Part shown: positions 38,648 through 48,411 of the stretch, piece by piece | Layout: every line of letters starts with the position of its first letter | Position numbering within the stretch: the first letter of the stretch is position 1 | NCBI GenBank assembly: GCA_022836915.1 | Contig: CP094668.1 | Coordinates: forward strand, 1 to 64,000 | Length of the DNA: 64,000 nucleotides | Origin: Paenibacillus sp. OVF10 | Lineage (GTDB): Bacteria; Bacillota; Bacilli; Paenibacillales; Paenibacillaceae | Direction: 5' to 3' | Notes under the pieces: generated by a model | The model's database searches: none | Seen by the model: only the letters and a program-made list of their open reading frames with translations | Told to the model about the DNA's origin: nothing | Translations under genes and position numbers: made by a program

Positions 38648-38875
38648 CTACGCTCCCCGTTGTTCCTGAAGCTGGCGAATCAGGATGTGACTGAACCACT
38701 TCCGTCCAGACGCCGTGCCCACGTATTGCTCTTGTTTCTCTTCGGGAAGATCCGGGTGCCCCCATATGACGTGAGCACCCTCCAGATGTTCCCGTACCGC
38801 ATAGATCCGATAACCCTGTGCAACCATTCGCTCTATGGCGATCCTCTCGGCCTCAAACACATCATGATCCGACAT
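38648..38875 (-). CDS. hypothetical protein, last gene of the pyrimidine operon
   Basis: Not recognised. An intact 75-residue soluble protein: MSDHDVFEAERIAIERMVAQ, GYRIYAVREHLEGAHVIWGH, then PDLPEEKQEQYVGTASGRKW. It is polar, mixed alpha/beta in feel, without membrane segment or metal-cysteine motif. The ATG overlaps the hydantoinase stop as TGATG with GGAGGGAG upstream, so it is certainly translated with that gene. Its place suggests an accessory role to the hydantoinase or a feedback factor, but nothing in the sequence shows which. Confidence 0.75.
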   Translation of the reverse strand: MSDHDVFEAERIAIERMVAQGYRIYAVREHLEGAHVIWGHPDLPEEKQEQYVGTASGRKWFSHILIRQLQEQRGA

Positions 38876-40319
38876 CAGCTTCTCCCTCCATTCACTGCCG
38901 TCACAGGCTGTTTCATCGGTATAGGTGCGCCTGCATCATACTTGTTGCGCTTCACATATTGGCCTGCCCCTGCTGTTCCGGCATACTGCCGATCTCGAAT
39001 GACATACTCCCCGCGGCACAACACCGTCACCGGACAACCCTGTACCTGCATACCTTCAAATGCACTGTAATCCACATTCATATGATGCGTATCTGCCGAG
39101 ATCACCCTGTTTACAGATGGGTCAAAAATAACGATATCCGCATCTGTCCCTACAGCCAGAGTCCCTTTCTGCGGGAATAATCCAAATAACTTGCTCGCTC
39201 TTGTCGAACATAGATCGACCCACTGATTGAGCGTAATCCGCCCCATGGCTACACCTTCTGAATACAGAATGCTGAGGCGATCTTCGATGACGGGCCCACC
39301 GTTCGGAATTTTACTGAAATCATCCTTACCCAGATCCTTCTGCCCTTTGAAATTAAACGAACAATGATCGGAGCCGATCGTCTGCAACTGACCGCTTTTC
39401 AATGCATTCCACAACACTTCCTGATGTGCTGCTTCCCGTAGCGGTGGGGACCAAACATACTTTGCACCTTCAAAGTCCGGCTGATCCATGATCGACTGAT
39501 CCAACGTCAAATACTGAGGACAGGTCTCCCCCAGATTCGGTAACCCATTTCACGCATACGCGCGATTTGCTCTACAGCCTCCGCACAGGTCACATGCACC
39601 ACATACAACTGTGAATCCGCAAGTGCAGCCAAACGGGCCGCCCGGCCTGTCGCTTCTCCCTCCAGCATGGATGGGCGCGTTAAGGCATGATGAATTGGTT
39701 CCGTGCGCCCTTCGGCGAGCGCCTGTCGAACCAGCAGGTCAATGACATCCCCGTTCTCGGCATGTACCATGACGAGTGCGCCGTACTCTTTGGCCTTTTG
39801 CAACGTCTGGAATAGAATCCCGTCATCGGCCTGAAACTGGTTTTTATACGCCATGAACACCTTAAAGGATGACACACCCTCTTCTTCAATGATCTGCGGT
39901 AACTCTTCCAGCACCTGATCATTCATCTCGCCAATCATGAGATGGAAACCGTAGTCGATGGCGGCTTTACCCTCGGCTTTGGCATGCCACTCCTGGAGGG
40001 ATTCAATTAATGGACGGCCTTTTTGTGTCAGGCAGAAATCAATGATCGTCGTTGTACCACCAAAGGCTGCCGCTGTTGTTCCCGTCGCAAAATCATCCGC
40101 CGTTACCGTTCCACCGAATGGCATATCCAGATGCGTATGCGGGTCGATCCCGCCCGGAATGACGTAACAGCCCACTGCATCCACAACCTCCGTTCGTTCG
40201 TCAGGCACCAGTCCGATGCCAATCTGTGTGATTTTACCCTTTTCGATCAAAATATCTGCTTCAAAGGTATCTGACGCTGTGACCAACACACCATTACGAA
40301 TCAATTTGCGGGTACTCAT
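38875..40319 (-). CDS. hydA: dihydropyrimidinase / D-hydantoinase (one frameshift)
   Basis: Zinc amidohydrolase that opens dihydrouracil or dihydrothymine to the N-carbamoyl-beta-amino acid. All metal ligands are visible: DPHTHLDM (His-x-His near residue 58), SSFKVFMAYKNQ (the carboxylated Lys near 149), MVHAENGD, YVVHVTCAEA and IGSDHCSF (Asp near 315). One break at 39.51 kb, a missing G in TGGGGG, splits it at the GYRIWG-ETCPQYLTLD junction. Corrected length ~482. The start codon overlaps the preA stop as ATGA. Confidence 0.93.
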
Positions 40320-41610
40320 GATATCGCCTCCTTGGTTGATTGATCTCTAACGGATTGCAGCATGGCAATCGCAGACTGACGTTCATTCCAGGTTACAGGT
40401 TCCTGCTCAGGTACAAGTTCAACCATGTCAATCGCCCCATCCACCGGGCAAACGATCGAACACAGATTACAACCAACACAGTCCTCTTCCACCACTTCCA
40501 GATAGGAGCCGGACGGGTCGGTCAACATATCAATACACTGATGCGAGGTGTCCTCACAAGCAATATGGCATTTGTTGCAATTGATGCAGACATCGCGGTT
40601 GATGCGGGCGACCACTTTGTAGTTCAGATCGAGATTGCCCCAATCCGAGTAACGCGGAACCGTCTGACCTACCAGTTCTGCTACACTGCTTAGACCCTTT
40701 TCATCCAAATAATCGTTCAGGCCATCAATCATGTCCTCCACAATGCGGAATCCATGATGCATCGCTGCGGTACATACCTGGACCCCTGTAGCACCCATGA
40801 GCAGAAACTCTGCCGTATCCCTCCAGTCGGATATGCCACCAATACCCGAGATCGGCACACCCACCTCCGGATTACGGGCGCACTCGGCAACCATGTTCAG
40901 TGCAATGGGCTTCACCGCTGGGCCACAATAACCGCCATGTGCTCCTTTGCCGCCCACATGGGGCACGGTATTCCACGAATCCAGATCCACACCAGCAAGA
41001 GAGTTAATGGTATTGATCAGGAGATCGCATCTGCGCCACCGCGGACAGCTGCCCGGGCTGTCGCCGTAATATCCGTGATATTCGGCGTGAGCTTGACAAT
41101 CACCGGTGTGGTTGCCACTTCCTTCACCCACATCGTCTGGAGTTCGACCAGGTCAGGTTGCTGACCCGAGGCAGCTCCCATACCACGTTCGGCCATGCCA
41201 TGCGGGCAGCCAAAGTTCAGCTCCAGCCCGTCGACGCCGACGGCTTCCACCTTTTTCACAATCTCATGCCACTTCTCCCGCGTAGGTTCAACCATCAGTG
41301 AAGCGACAACCGCACGATCCGGGAATCGCTTCTTGGTCTCGGCAATCTCCCGCAGGTTCACTTCCAGCGGACGATCGGATATCAATTCAATATTGTTAAA
41401 CCCCGCCACCCGCTGTCCACCAAAATGGACCGCCGCGAAACGCGAGGATGTATTGATAATTGGCTCACCCAGCGTCTTCCACACCGCACCACCCCAACCC
41501 GCCTCGAACGCACGCTGAACCTGATATCCCGTATTGGTCGGTGGTGCAGAAGCCAGCCAAAATGGATTGGGTGATCGAATACCTGCCAGATTAATAGATA
41601 AGTCAGCCAT
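40316..41610 (-). CDS. preA: NAD-dependent dihydropyrimidine dehydrogenase subunit PreA (one frameshift)
   Basis: FMN and iron-sulphur subunit of the enzyme that reduces uracil and thymine with NADH. The N-terminal dihydroorotate-dehydrogenase-like barrel has PFWLASAPPTNTGYQVQRAF and LELNFGCPHGMAERGMGAA. The C-terminus has two [4Fe-4S] motifs, CINCNKCHIAC and CVGCNLCSIVCP. One break near 41.02 kb (a missing C in ATCTCC, at GADAIS-LINTINSLAGVD). AAGGAGG precedes the ATG used; a longer open frame upstream is rejected. Its partner preT lies 640 bases upstream rather than adjacent. Confidence 0.93.
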
Positions 41611-41679
41611 AACGATCCCTCCTTGGTGTTGTTTGAACTTATTAGTTACACTGGACACTCCGATGACAGAACAACCTTC

Positions 41680-41810
41680 CGATCGCTGTTATTCCCAGAT
41701 TTTTTTGATTCCTTTTCTAAAGGGAAAATCCGGGAATAAAGGCGAGCTTATGCTTCCGATGCAGCTTTCCTTCAGAAAGCTTTTAACTCCGTTTCTTCAG
41801 GTTCTTTCTG
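41680..41810 (+). repeat. dispersed palindromic repeat, copy 4 (long form)
   Basis: CGATCGCTGTTATTCCCAG, TTTTTTTGATTCC, a CCTTTT/AAAGGG hairpin, AATCCGGGAATAAAGGCGAG, then the extra block with GCAGCTTTCC and AGAAAGCTTTT, and GTTTCTTCAGG. It lies about 70 bases upstream of preA, in the same island as the four-unit repeat. Confidence 0.8.
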
Positions 41811-41923
41811 TCCTCTCCGTTTCGTGTAAATGTTTAGTTCAATGTATATCGTTGTATTGGATATTTGGTCGTGCTCAGGATCTCTGCGTAGAACGGGTGT
41901 TTCTAGATAGTACGCACCTAAAT

Positions 41924-42120
41924 TCTAACGAACTGTACAGCTCTTATTGGGCTCATTAGCGGCACTTTCAAAATCTAACGAATCGTAAAAGTCTTATTTG
42001 GCTGTAGTAGCTCATTTCGGCTTCATTTCAACAGGCGTTCGTCAACATAAGACGTGTGAGATTCGTTAGATTTTCCAATTCTTCATAATTGCCACTATAA
42101 GGTGCGTAAGGTTCGTTAGC
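41924..42120. repeat. four-unit structured repeat, copy B
   Basis: Two direct units (41924-41952, TCTAACGAACTGTACAG then CTCTTATTGGGC; 41973-42002, ATCTAACGAATCGTAAAAG then TCTTATTTGGC) are followed by two inverted ones (42046-42071, CATAAGACGTGTGAGATTCG then TTAGAT; 42095-42120, CTATAAGGTGCGTAAGG then TTCGTTAGC). The outer and inner pairs can form nested stems. Same architecture and consensus as copy A. Flanking positions up to 42249 and between the two repeats show no gene. Confidence 0.75.
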
Positions 42121-42249
42121 GCGTCAGGGACACCGCACCAGACCTCTCGCTCAGATCTACACCTTCAACACTCTAGCAGTCCCTTGCGCCCGCGCATCTC
42201 CTTCCACGCTTTCCGTGCACTCTCCACTTTTCTTTGTCTCCCTCACTGC

Positions 42250-43626
42250 TCACGCCGTCTCTTCCACCTGTCCAGGCAATGCCTTCATGACTGCCGCAGC
42301 AGCCAGCTTACCCTGCTGTGCAGCCGAGACAACCATCGCCTCACCCTGGCCCTGACCAAAAATAACGTCTCCTGCCGCATAGATCTGAGGATGCGAGGTA
42401 CGGTACGTATGCGGATCGATCTCAACGACACCCCAGTGGTGACTCAGCCCAAACGCTTCAATTAATGGTAATAAACGATGCTGCCCAATCGCCCGGATGA
42501 CCGTATCACATTCAATCACGAACTCCGATCCCTCCACAGGCACAGGCAACGCGCGCCCACCGCCAGGTGGGGTAATTAGCTCCATTTTCACACATTCCAC
42601 AGCCTGAACCCGACCGTTCTCGTCTCCAATAATACGCTGCGGCATCGTAAACCAGCGGAACTCCACACCCTCCTGCTTGGCAAAAGTATATTCAAACGCA
42701 TACGCCGTCATCTGGCTTTCCCCGCGTCGATATAACATCTGCACCCGCTCGGCACCAAGACGTACCGAACAGGTCGCTGCATCTACCGCCGTATTGCCCG
42801 CGCCAATAACGGCAACCTTCAGACCATTCAGCGCGGGCGGAACACCCTGCTTGGTAGACTCCACCAGTTCAATCGCATCATACACACCTTCCAGTGTTTC
42901 CCCTTCAATGCCCAGCATGGGTACTGAACCCATGCCACAGGCCAGAATGACCGCTTCATGCTGCTCCAGTAACTGCGAAGCAGGGATATCCACACCGATG
43001 CGCACCCCATAACGGATCTGTACACCAAGCGCTTCTACCTGCTCCACTTCCCATAGCGCAACCGATTCGGGCAGACGGAAGGATACGATGCCGTACGTAT
43101 TCAGCCCACCGCCTTTGGGTTTGGCTTCATAGATCGTCACCTCATACCCTTCGCGCCCCAGTTCACGTGCAGCCGACAGTCCAGCAGGACCTGCTCCCAC
43201 AACAGCAACATTTCTCCCATTGGCAGGTGCTGCCTGGAATAACGGCTCATTCTTCGCCCGTGCCCAGTCGGTGGCATAACGCTGCAAGTCACCAATCCGA
43301 ATCGGCTTCGACGATTCGTTTAGCACACATGCGCCTTCACACAGCTCTTCCGTGGGACATACACGTGCGCAGCTGGCTCCAACCGGATTCGCATCCATGA
43401 TGGTGCGGGCCGATCCTTTCAGGTGCCCTGTTGATATTTTGCTAATAAAAGAAGGGATATTAATGTCGGTTGGACAGGCCTTGATACAAGGTGCATCGTA
43501 ACAGTACAGACAGCGGTTCGATTCCTCCATCGCTTCCTTACCTGTCATGGCGGGTTTCATCTCGGCAAACCGACTCTCCCACCCATAATCGGATAACGTT
43601 GTTCCTGAGCTGTTCATCAATGTCAT
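42250..43626 (-). CDS. preT: NAD-dependent dihydropyrimidine dehydrogenase subunit PreT
   Basis: Intact 458-residue flavoprotein that passes electrons from NADH to PreA. The N-terminal Fe-S region has RCLYCYDAPCIKACPTDI and GASCARVCPTEELCEGAC. It is followed by the FAD site VAVVGAGPAGLSAARELG, the NAD site VAVIGAGNTAVDAA, and IYAAGDVIFGQGQGEAMVV at the end. AGGAGG lies very close to the first ATG; the internal TTG or second ATG (reading MNSSG) is better spaced and may be the real start. First of the catabolic genes downstream of the nitrilase-type enzyme. Confidence 0.92.
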   Translation of the reverse strand: MTLMNSSGTTLSDYGWESRFAEMKPAMTGKEAMEESNRCLYCYDAPCIKACPTDINIPSFISKISTGHLKGSARTIMDANPVGASCARVCPTEELCEGACVLNESSKPIRIGDLQRYATDWARAKNEPLFQAAPANGRNVAVVGAGPAGLSAARELGREGYEVTIYEAKPKGGGLNTYGIVSFRLPESVALWEVEQVEALGVQIRYGVRIGVDIPASQLLEQHEAVILACGMGSVPMLGIEGETLEGVYDAIELVESTKQGVPPALNGLKVAVIGAGNTAVDAATCSVRLGAERVQMLYRRGESQMTAYAFEYTFAKQEGVEFRWFTMPQRIIGDENGRVQAVECVKMELITPPGGGRALPVPVEGSEFVIECDTVIRAIGQHRLLPLIEAFGLSHHWGVVEIDPHTYRTSHPQIYAAGDVIFGQGQGEAMVVSAAQQGKLAAAAVMKALPGQVEETA

Positions 43627-43667
43627 GCACCTCCTGAAGTTTGATTCGGGCTAGTTTCCAGCCACTT

Positions 43668-44549
43668 TTACAAACTAACCAGATGTTCGTACGTTTCCGG
43701 CCTGCGATCGCGGTAGAACTGCCACACATTACGCACCTCACGAATCATCTCCGTATCCATCTCGCCAATGACGACCTCATCCTGATCCCTGCTGCCGATC
43801 GCTACCATCCTGCCTCGCGGGTCGACCAGGTACGACTGTCCATAAAATTCACCCATATTCCATGGCGCTTCCACGCCGACACGGTTGATAGCTGCGACAT
43901 AATAGCCGTTGGCTACCGCGTGAGCAGGCTGTTCCAGTTTCCACAGATATTCCGATGTACCCGCAACCGTAGCAGACGGATTGAATACAATCTCTGCCCC
44001 TGCCAGCCCAAGTAATCGTGCGCCTTCCGGAAAATGACGATCATAACAGATGTACACGCCGACTCTGGCGTAGGCCGTATCAAAAACCGGAAACCCGAGG
44101 TTGCCTGGTTTGAAATAATACTTTTCCCAGAACCCATTTGTACCCTCACCTGCTTCCACATGCGGGATATGATGTTTGCGGTATTTGCCCAGATATGAAC
44201 CATCTGCATCAATGACGGCTGCCGTATTGTAATACGAAGCAATGCCCTCCACCTCGTACACCGGCAAAATAATCACCACTGCAAGCTCCTTCGCCAGCTC
44301 CTGAAAAAGCTTGGTCGTAGGTCCTTCCGGCACCGGTTCAGCGGATGCATACCATCTGGGATTCTGCTCTGTGCAAAAGTACGGTCCATAGAATACTTCC
44401 TGCAATCCGATGATCTTGGCCCCTCGTGCAGCAGCTTCACGGACCAGCGTAATGTGCTTCTGAACCGCAGCTTCTTTGTGCACCTCAACGGGAGCCGAAC
44501 CTTCAATCTCATGAGAAGCTTGGATTAATCCGATGCTGATTTTGCCCAT
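43668..44549 (-). CDS. nitrilase-superfamily beta-ureidopropionase-like amidohydrolase
   Basis: Would hydrolyse N-carbamoyl-beta-alanine (or N-carbamoyl-beta-aminoisobutyrate) to the beta-amino acid, CO2 and ammonia. Intact, 293 residues. Catalytic triad: IIGLQEVFYGPYFC (Glu), GKYRKHHIPHVE (Lys) and VGVYICYDRHFPEG (Cys). The ATG follows GAGGAGG, located at the end of the upstream gene, whose stop is four bases away. A long in-frame extension upstream overlaps that gene and is rejected. It is the second carbamoyl hydrolase in the operon. Confidence 0.88.
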   Translation of the reverse strand: MGKISIGLIQASHEIEGSAPVEVHKEAAVQKHITLVREAAARGAKIIGLQEVFYGPYFCTEQNPRWYASAEPVPEGPTTKLFQELAKELAVVIILPVYEVEGIASYYNTAAVIDADGSYLGKYRKHHIPHVEAGEGTNGFWEKYYFKPGNLGFPVFDTAYARVGVYICYDRHFPEGARLLGLAGAEIVFNPSATVAGTSEYLWKLEQPAHAVANGYYVAAINRVGVEAPWNMGEFYGQSYLVDPRGRMVAIGSRDQDEVVIGEMDTEMIREVRNVWQFYRDRRPETYEHLVSL

Positions 44550-44553
44550 AACG

Positions 44554-45843
44554 TCACAACGCCTCCTCAGGTAAAATGGTTGGTTCATTCTCTCCACTGC
44601 ACATCCTCCGAATGGTGCGATACAATACTTCCGTACCCAATCCAATATCCTCCGGGGAGGAATATTCACTGGGATGATGACTGATGCCGTCCTTGCTGCG
44701 GACAAAAATCATGCCATAATCACACACAAAAGAAAGGGCTAACGCATCATGGAACGGACCACTCATCAGTTCTGGCAAAGTAACCCCGATCTCTTCCGCG
44801 GATGAACGAATCACCGACATGATTGGCTCTGCACAATACCGCGGCTCACTGTTCGTATCCTCTGTCAGCGAATAAGTTAGACCATATCGGGAACTCACGT
44901 CATCCAAAATGTTCATCAATCGGGCTTCAAGCCGATTCCTGCGCTCCATCTGCATATCTCGTAAATCAACCGTGAAACTGACTTCCTCCGGGATGATATT
45001 CCGCGAATCTGGAAACACCCTCAGACTACCCACCGTACCTACGGTTGGAGCTTCCGGGTCTTCTCTCACCATGTCGTCAAAAGCCGCAATGACTTTGGCG
45101 CTGCCTACCAAAGCATCATGTCGCATTGCCATTGGAACGGAGCCAGCATGACCCGCCATACCTTTCATCGTCACCGTAAGCCATAGCGGGCCCGAGATGC
45201 CCGTCACCAGACCCACAGGAGCATTGAGTGCTTCCAGTACAGGCCCCTGCTCAATGTGCAGCTCCAGATAACTGCCTATGGAACCTGGCGGATAGATCGC
45301 TTCTTCAAAATCCGAAGGAGAACAGCCGAAGGCTTCCAGTGCCTCCCGGCGGGTCACTCCGTTTTTATCCTGCCGATCCAGTTCGCCTTCTTCCAACTGA
45401 CCGGTTATGCCACGTGAGCCGAACAGGCCTTTGTTAAAACGGGAACCCTCTTCATCGCAAAAAGCAATCACCTCAATCGGCATACGGGGCTGAATGCCAT
45501 TTTCGATCAAGCATTGCACCGCTTCGAGTGCGCCGAGCACACCAATCGCTCCATCATATCGACCGCCATATGGCTGAGAGTCGATATGGGAACCAATCAT
45601 GAGGATCGGCAGCGCCTGATCCGCGCCTTCCAGACGACCAATCAGATTGCCGAAGGCATCAAGTCGTGTCGTCAGACCGGCCTTTTCCATCCAGAGACGA
45701 ACCTGAATGATGCCGTCCATATCTTCCGGGGTCAGGGCAAGTCGGCAGACACCCGTCTCCGCGATTCGGCCAATGCGTGATAACTGCTCAATTCGTTCAT
45801 TCAACCGAAGCTCATTAATGAGTTTGCCTGTTGTGGTCTGCAT
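44554..45843 (-). CDS. M20-family Zn-dependent N-carbamoyl-amino acid hydrolase
   Basis: Intact 429-residue amidase of the hydantoinase/carbamoylase group (relatives: AmaB/HyuC, allantoate amidohydrolase, some bacterial beta-ureidopropionases). Two-metal ligands: MIGSHIDSQPYGGRYDG (His, Asp), AFCDEEGSRF (Glu-Glu), LELHIEQGPVLE (His) and DGISHHPSEYSSPEDI (C-terminal His). The dimerisation lid domain lies at ~210-325. In this operon either this or the nitrilase-type enzyme could perform the ureidopropionase step. The other may act on a different N-carbamoyl compound. Four bases separate it from the next gene. Confidence 0.88.
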   Translation of the reverse strand: MQTTTGKLINELRLNERIEQLSRIGRIAETGVCRLALTPEDMDGIIQVRLWMEKAGLTTRLDAFGNLIGRLEGADQALPILMIGSHIDSQPYGGRYDGAIGVLGALEAVQCLIENGIQPRMPIEVIAFCDEEGSRFNKGLFGSRGITGQLEEGELDRQDKNGVTRREALEAFGCSPSDFEEAIYPPGSIGSYLELHIEQGPVLEALNAPVGLVTGISGPLWLTVTMKGMAGHAGSVPMAMRHDALVGSAKVIAAFDDMVREDPEAPTVGTVGSLRVFPDSRNIIPEEVSFTVDLRDMQMERRNRLEARLMNILDDVSSRYGLTYSLTEDTNSEPRYCAEPIMSVIRSSAEEIGVTLPELMSGPFHDALALSFVCDYGMIFVRSKDGISHHPSEYSSPEDIGLGTEVLYRTIRRMCSGENEPTILPEEAL

Positions 45844-45875
45844 CCTCCCTCGCCTCCTTGCGCATATTTATGGTG

Positions 45876-47248
45876 TTAACCTGCGTCCAGACTACGTAGT
45901 GCAACGAGCAAGCTACCCGCGATCAGATCCAGCTCTTCCTCGGTGGTTACAAACGGTGGGGAGATCGTCAAAATGTTTGCAAACCCCGGCACGGTATCAC
46001 CGTTCTTGCCAATCAGAATGCCATCCCTTTTACAACTGGCGAGCACCTTCATTACTTTATCCGCTTCCGCAGGAGAACCATCTGCTTCAATCAATTCCAC
46101 CCCACAGGCGAATCCAAATGAACGGATATCCCCCACAATGGACAGCTCTAGCAAAGGTTCCAGCTTCTCACGAAGCAGATAACCCAGTTCCTCCGCGCGG
46201 CTGACCAAATTCTCTCGTTCCAGAACCTCCAGATTCGTCAGTGCCACCCGGCAGGAAACGGGATTCCCGCCAAAGGTATTCACATGGCGAAAATGGGCAT
46301 CCGGTCCGGGTTCCCGGAACGTGTCATACAGATCGGCTCGCACGGCCGTTGCTGAGAGCGGTGAATACGCACTGGTCATGCCTTTTGCCATCGTCACAAT
46401 ATCTGGCTGTATGCCGTAGTTCTGATGACCAAACTTCTGCCCCGAGCGGCCAAAACCACAGATTACCTCATCTACAATGAGCAGCACTCCATAGCGCTGA
46501 CAGATCTCTTGCACGGTGCGCATATAATCCGGCGGGGGCACAATCATGCCGCCTCCTGTGATCACCGGCTCCATAATTACTGCGGCAACCGTCTCAGGAC
46601 CTTCCCAACGAATCACCTCTTCATAGATGGTTGCACATTCGAGTCCGCATCCATCTTTGTTCCGTCCAAACGGACAGCGGTAACAATACGGTGGCGGAAC
46701 ATGAGAGAAACCTACGCCGAGCGGCTCGTACTTGATCTTGCGAGCGGCTTGCCCGGTCGCGCCCAGCGCGCCCATGGAGTTGCCGTGATAGGCACGGTGA
46801 CGGGAGATGAATTTGTGCCGAGTAGGCTCACCATTCTGATGGTGATACTGACGGGCTATTTTGAAAGCCACCTCATTTGCATCTGAACCCGAGTTGGAGA
46901 AGAATATTCGATATTCCCCTCCAGCCAGTCATTCAGCTTCTCCGCCAGCAAAATCGCCGGTTCGTGACTCTGCGTCATCGGTACGTAAGCGAGTGCTTTC
47001 ATCTGTTCGTAGGCACTTCTCGCAATCTCCTCACGGCCATGCCCCACATTCACACACCACAGTCCAGACATCGCATCCAGATAACGTGTACCATCCTGAT
47101 CAGTAATCCAGCTGCCCTCCCCACTTACCGCAATCATTGGATGATCGTTATGAGGCGAGATGTGATGCCACACGTATTTGCGATCCTTCTCCAGCCATTC
47201 TTCCTTCGTACCGCCAAGCGGCTGCGGCTGCTGATCTACAGAACTCAT
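45876..47248 (-). CDS. class III PLP aminotransferase, beta-alanine type (one frameshift)
   Basis: Likely transfers the amino group of beta-alanine or 3-aminoisobutyrate to pyruvate or 2-oxoglutarate, giving (methyl)malonate semialdehyde. N-terminal SGLWCVNVGHGREEIA, then after one break near 46.9 kb (missing base in GGGGAA) FFSNSGSDANEVAFKIARQY. Later come HRAYHGNSMGALGATG, LIVDEVICGFGRSG and the PLP lysine in VTMAKGMTSAYSPLSA, and HVNTFGGNPVSCRVAL. Length ~457, normal for the class. The substrate follows from the operon, not from diagnostic residues. Confidence 0.87.
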
Positions 47249-47267
47249 TCGTCATCCTCCTCCACGC

Positions 47268-48329
47268 TTATTTCACCGCTTCTTCATAGATGCTTTTCTC
47301 CAGCGCTTCATCCAGATTTGCGGCTTTTTTGATCAGGCCATAGTTCAGTGCAATATCCGCAGTTCGGGTAAATGACTCATCCACAAAACTGCCGACTTGC
47401 TGCTCCGTAAATCCTTCCGGGCGAATCAGCTTTGCAATCTCTTCGAGCATTGTGACCTGATGTTCACGAGTGGTGCTGCCCTCCGTCACATTACTCATCA
47501 CGATATCCACCGTCTCATCCTGATTGTCGATGGCGTAATTCCAGCCTTTCAGAATGGCACGAGTCACTTTAACCGCAAGCTCACGGTTGCTGTCTACCCA
47601 TTCCTTCTTGGCAATCAGCGTATCCTCCAGCATGCCAACACCAGCATCTTCAATGTTGAATACATCCAGATCGGATTCTTTTGTTCCACTTTCCAGCACC
47701 ACGTGATATTCGTTGTAGATCGTTGCCGTCGCCACATCTACCTGATCATTGAAAAACTGATCCATCGTGAACCCCTGCTTCACCAGTTCAATGTCTTTCT
47801 TTGGATCCAGGCCATTCTTCTCCATGAACGCGAGCACCTGAAACTGCTGACTGCCGAACCAGGTACTGACCTTTTTCCTTTCATCTGAGCGGGATCGGTA
47901 ATACCTAGAGACTTCTTGGCAATCAAGCGATAACTGCTCTTCTGTGAGATCTGGGCGAGCGAGACGAGCGGCAGACCGTTATCCCGGCTGACCAACAGAC
48001 TGTCTACTCCCGTGATCCCCACATCGGCCGCACCATTGACCACCTGCTGCTCAATCACGATATCCGGCCCACCTGGAATAATCTCGGCATCAATGCCTTC
48101 ATCTGCAAAAACCTTTTTCCTTCGCTGCGTAAATCCCGGCAAATTGCGCCTGCGGCACCCATTTCAGTTGGATTTTCACTTTGGTTAAAGGTTGATCTGC
48201 TTCGCCCGCTCCTCCTGAACTCGCAGCAACAGGCTCAGTAGCCGGCTCGGACTTCGTAGAACATGCGCCCAGCATCGTAACAACCAACAGGACCAATACC
48301 AGCAAACCCGGCTTCAACGTTTTGTACAT
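47268..48329 (-). CDS. ABC transporter substrate-binding lipoprotein, NMT1/THI5-like (two frameshifts)
   Basis: Surface-anchored binding protein for a small heterocycle, probably a pyrimidine. Signal peptide MYKTLKPGLLVLVLLVVTML with lipobox LGAC, a Ser/Gly/Glu-rich spacer, then the family start KVKIQLKWVPQAQFAGIYAA and FADEGIDAEIIPGGPD. NMT1/THI5 folds bind pyrimidines and related compounds. Breaks lie near 48.11 and 47.88 kb. It is encoded between the permeases and the aminotransferase, in the same operon. Confidence 0.85.
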
Positions 48330-48411
48330 GTACAGAACAACCCCTGTTTATATACGATTTTTCAATCAGGTATTACGATCTATGAATCTATGGTTGTTAC
48401 CCTGATGTACG

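Noticed and set aside
41680..42120. CRISPR array
   Set aside because: Repeated units here are in opposite orientations, drifted and few; there are no regular spacers and no cas genes.
44550..44705. Upstream extension of the nitrilase-type ureidopropionase
   Set aside because: It overlaps the M20 hydrolase gene. GAGGAGG directly before the inner ATG decides the start.
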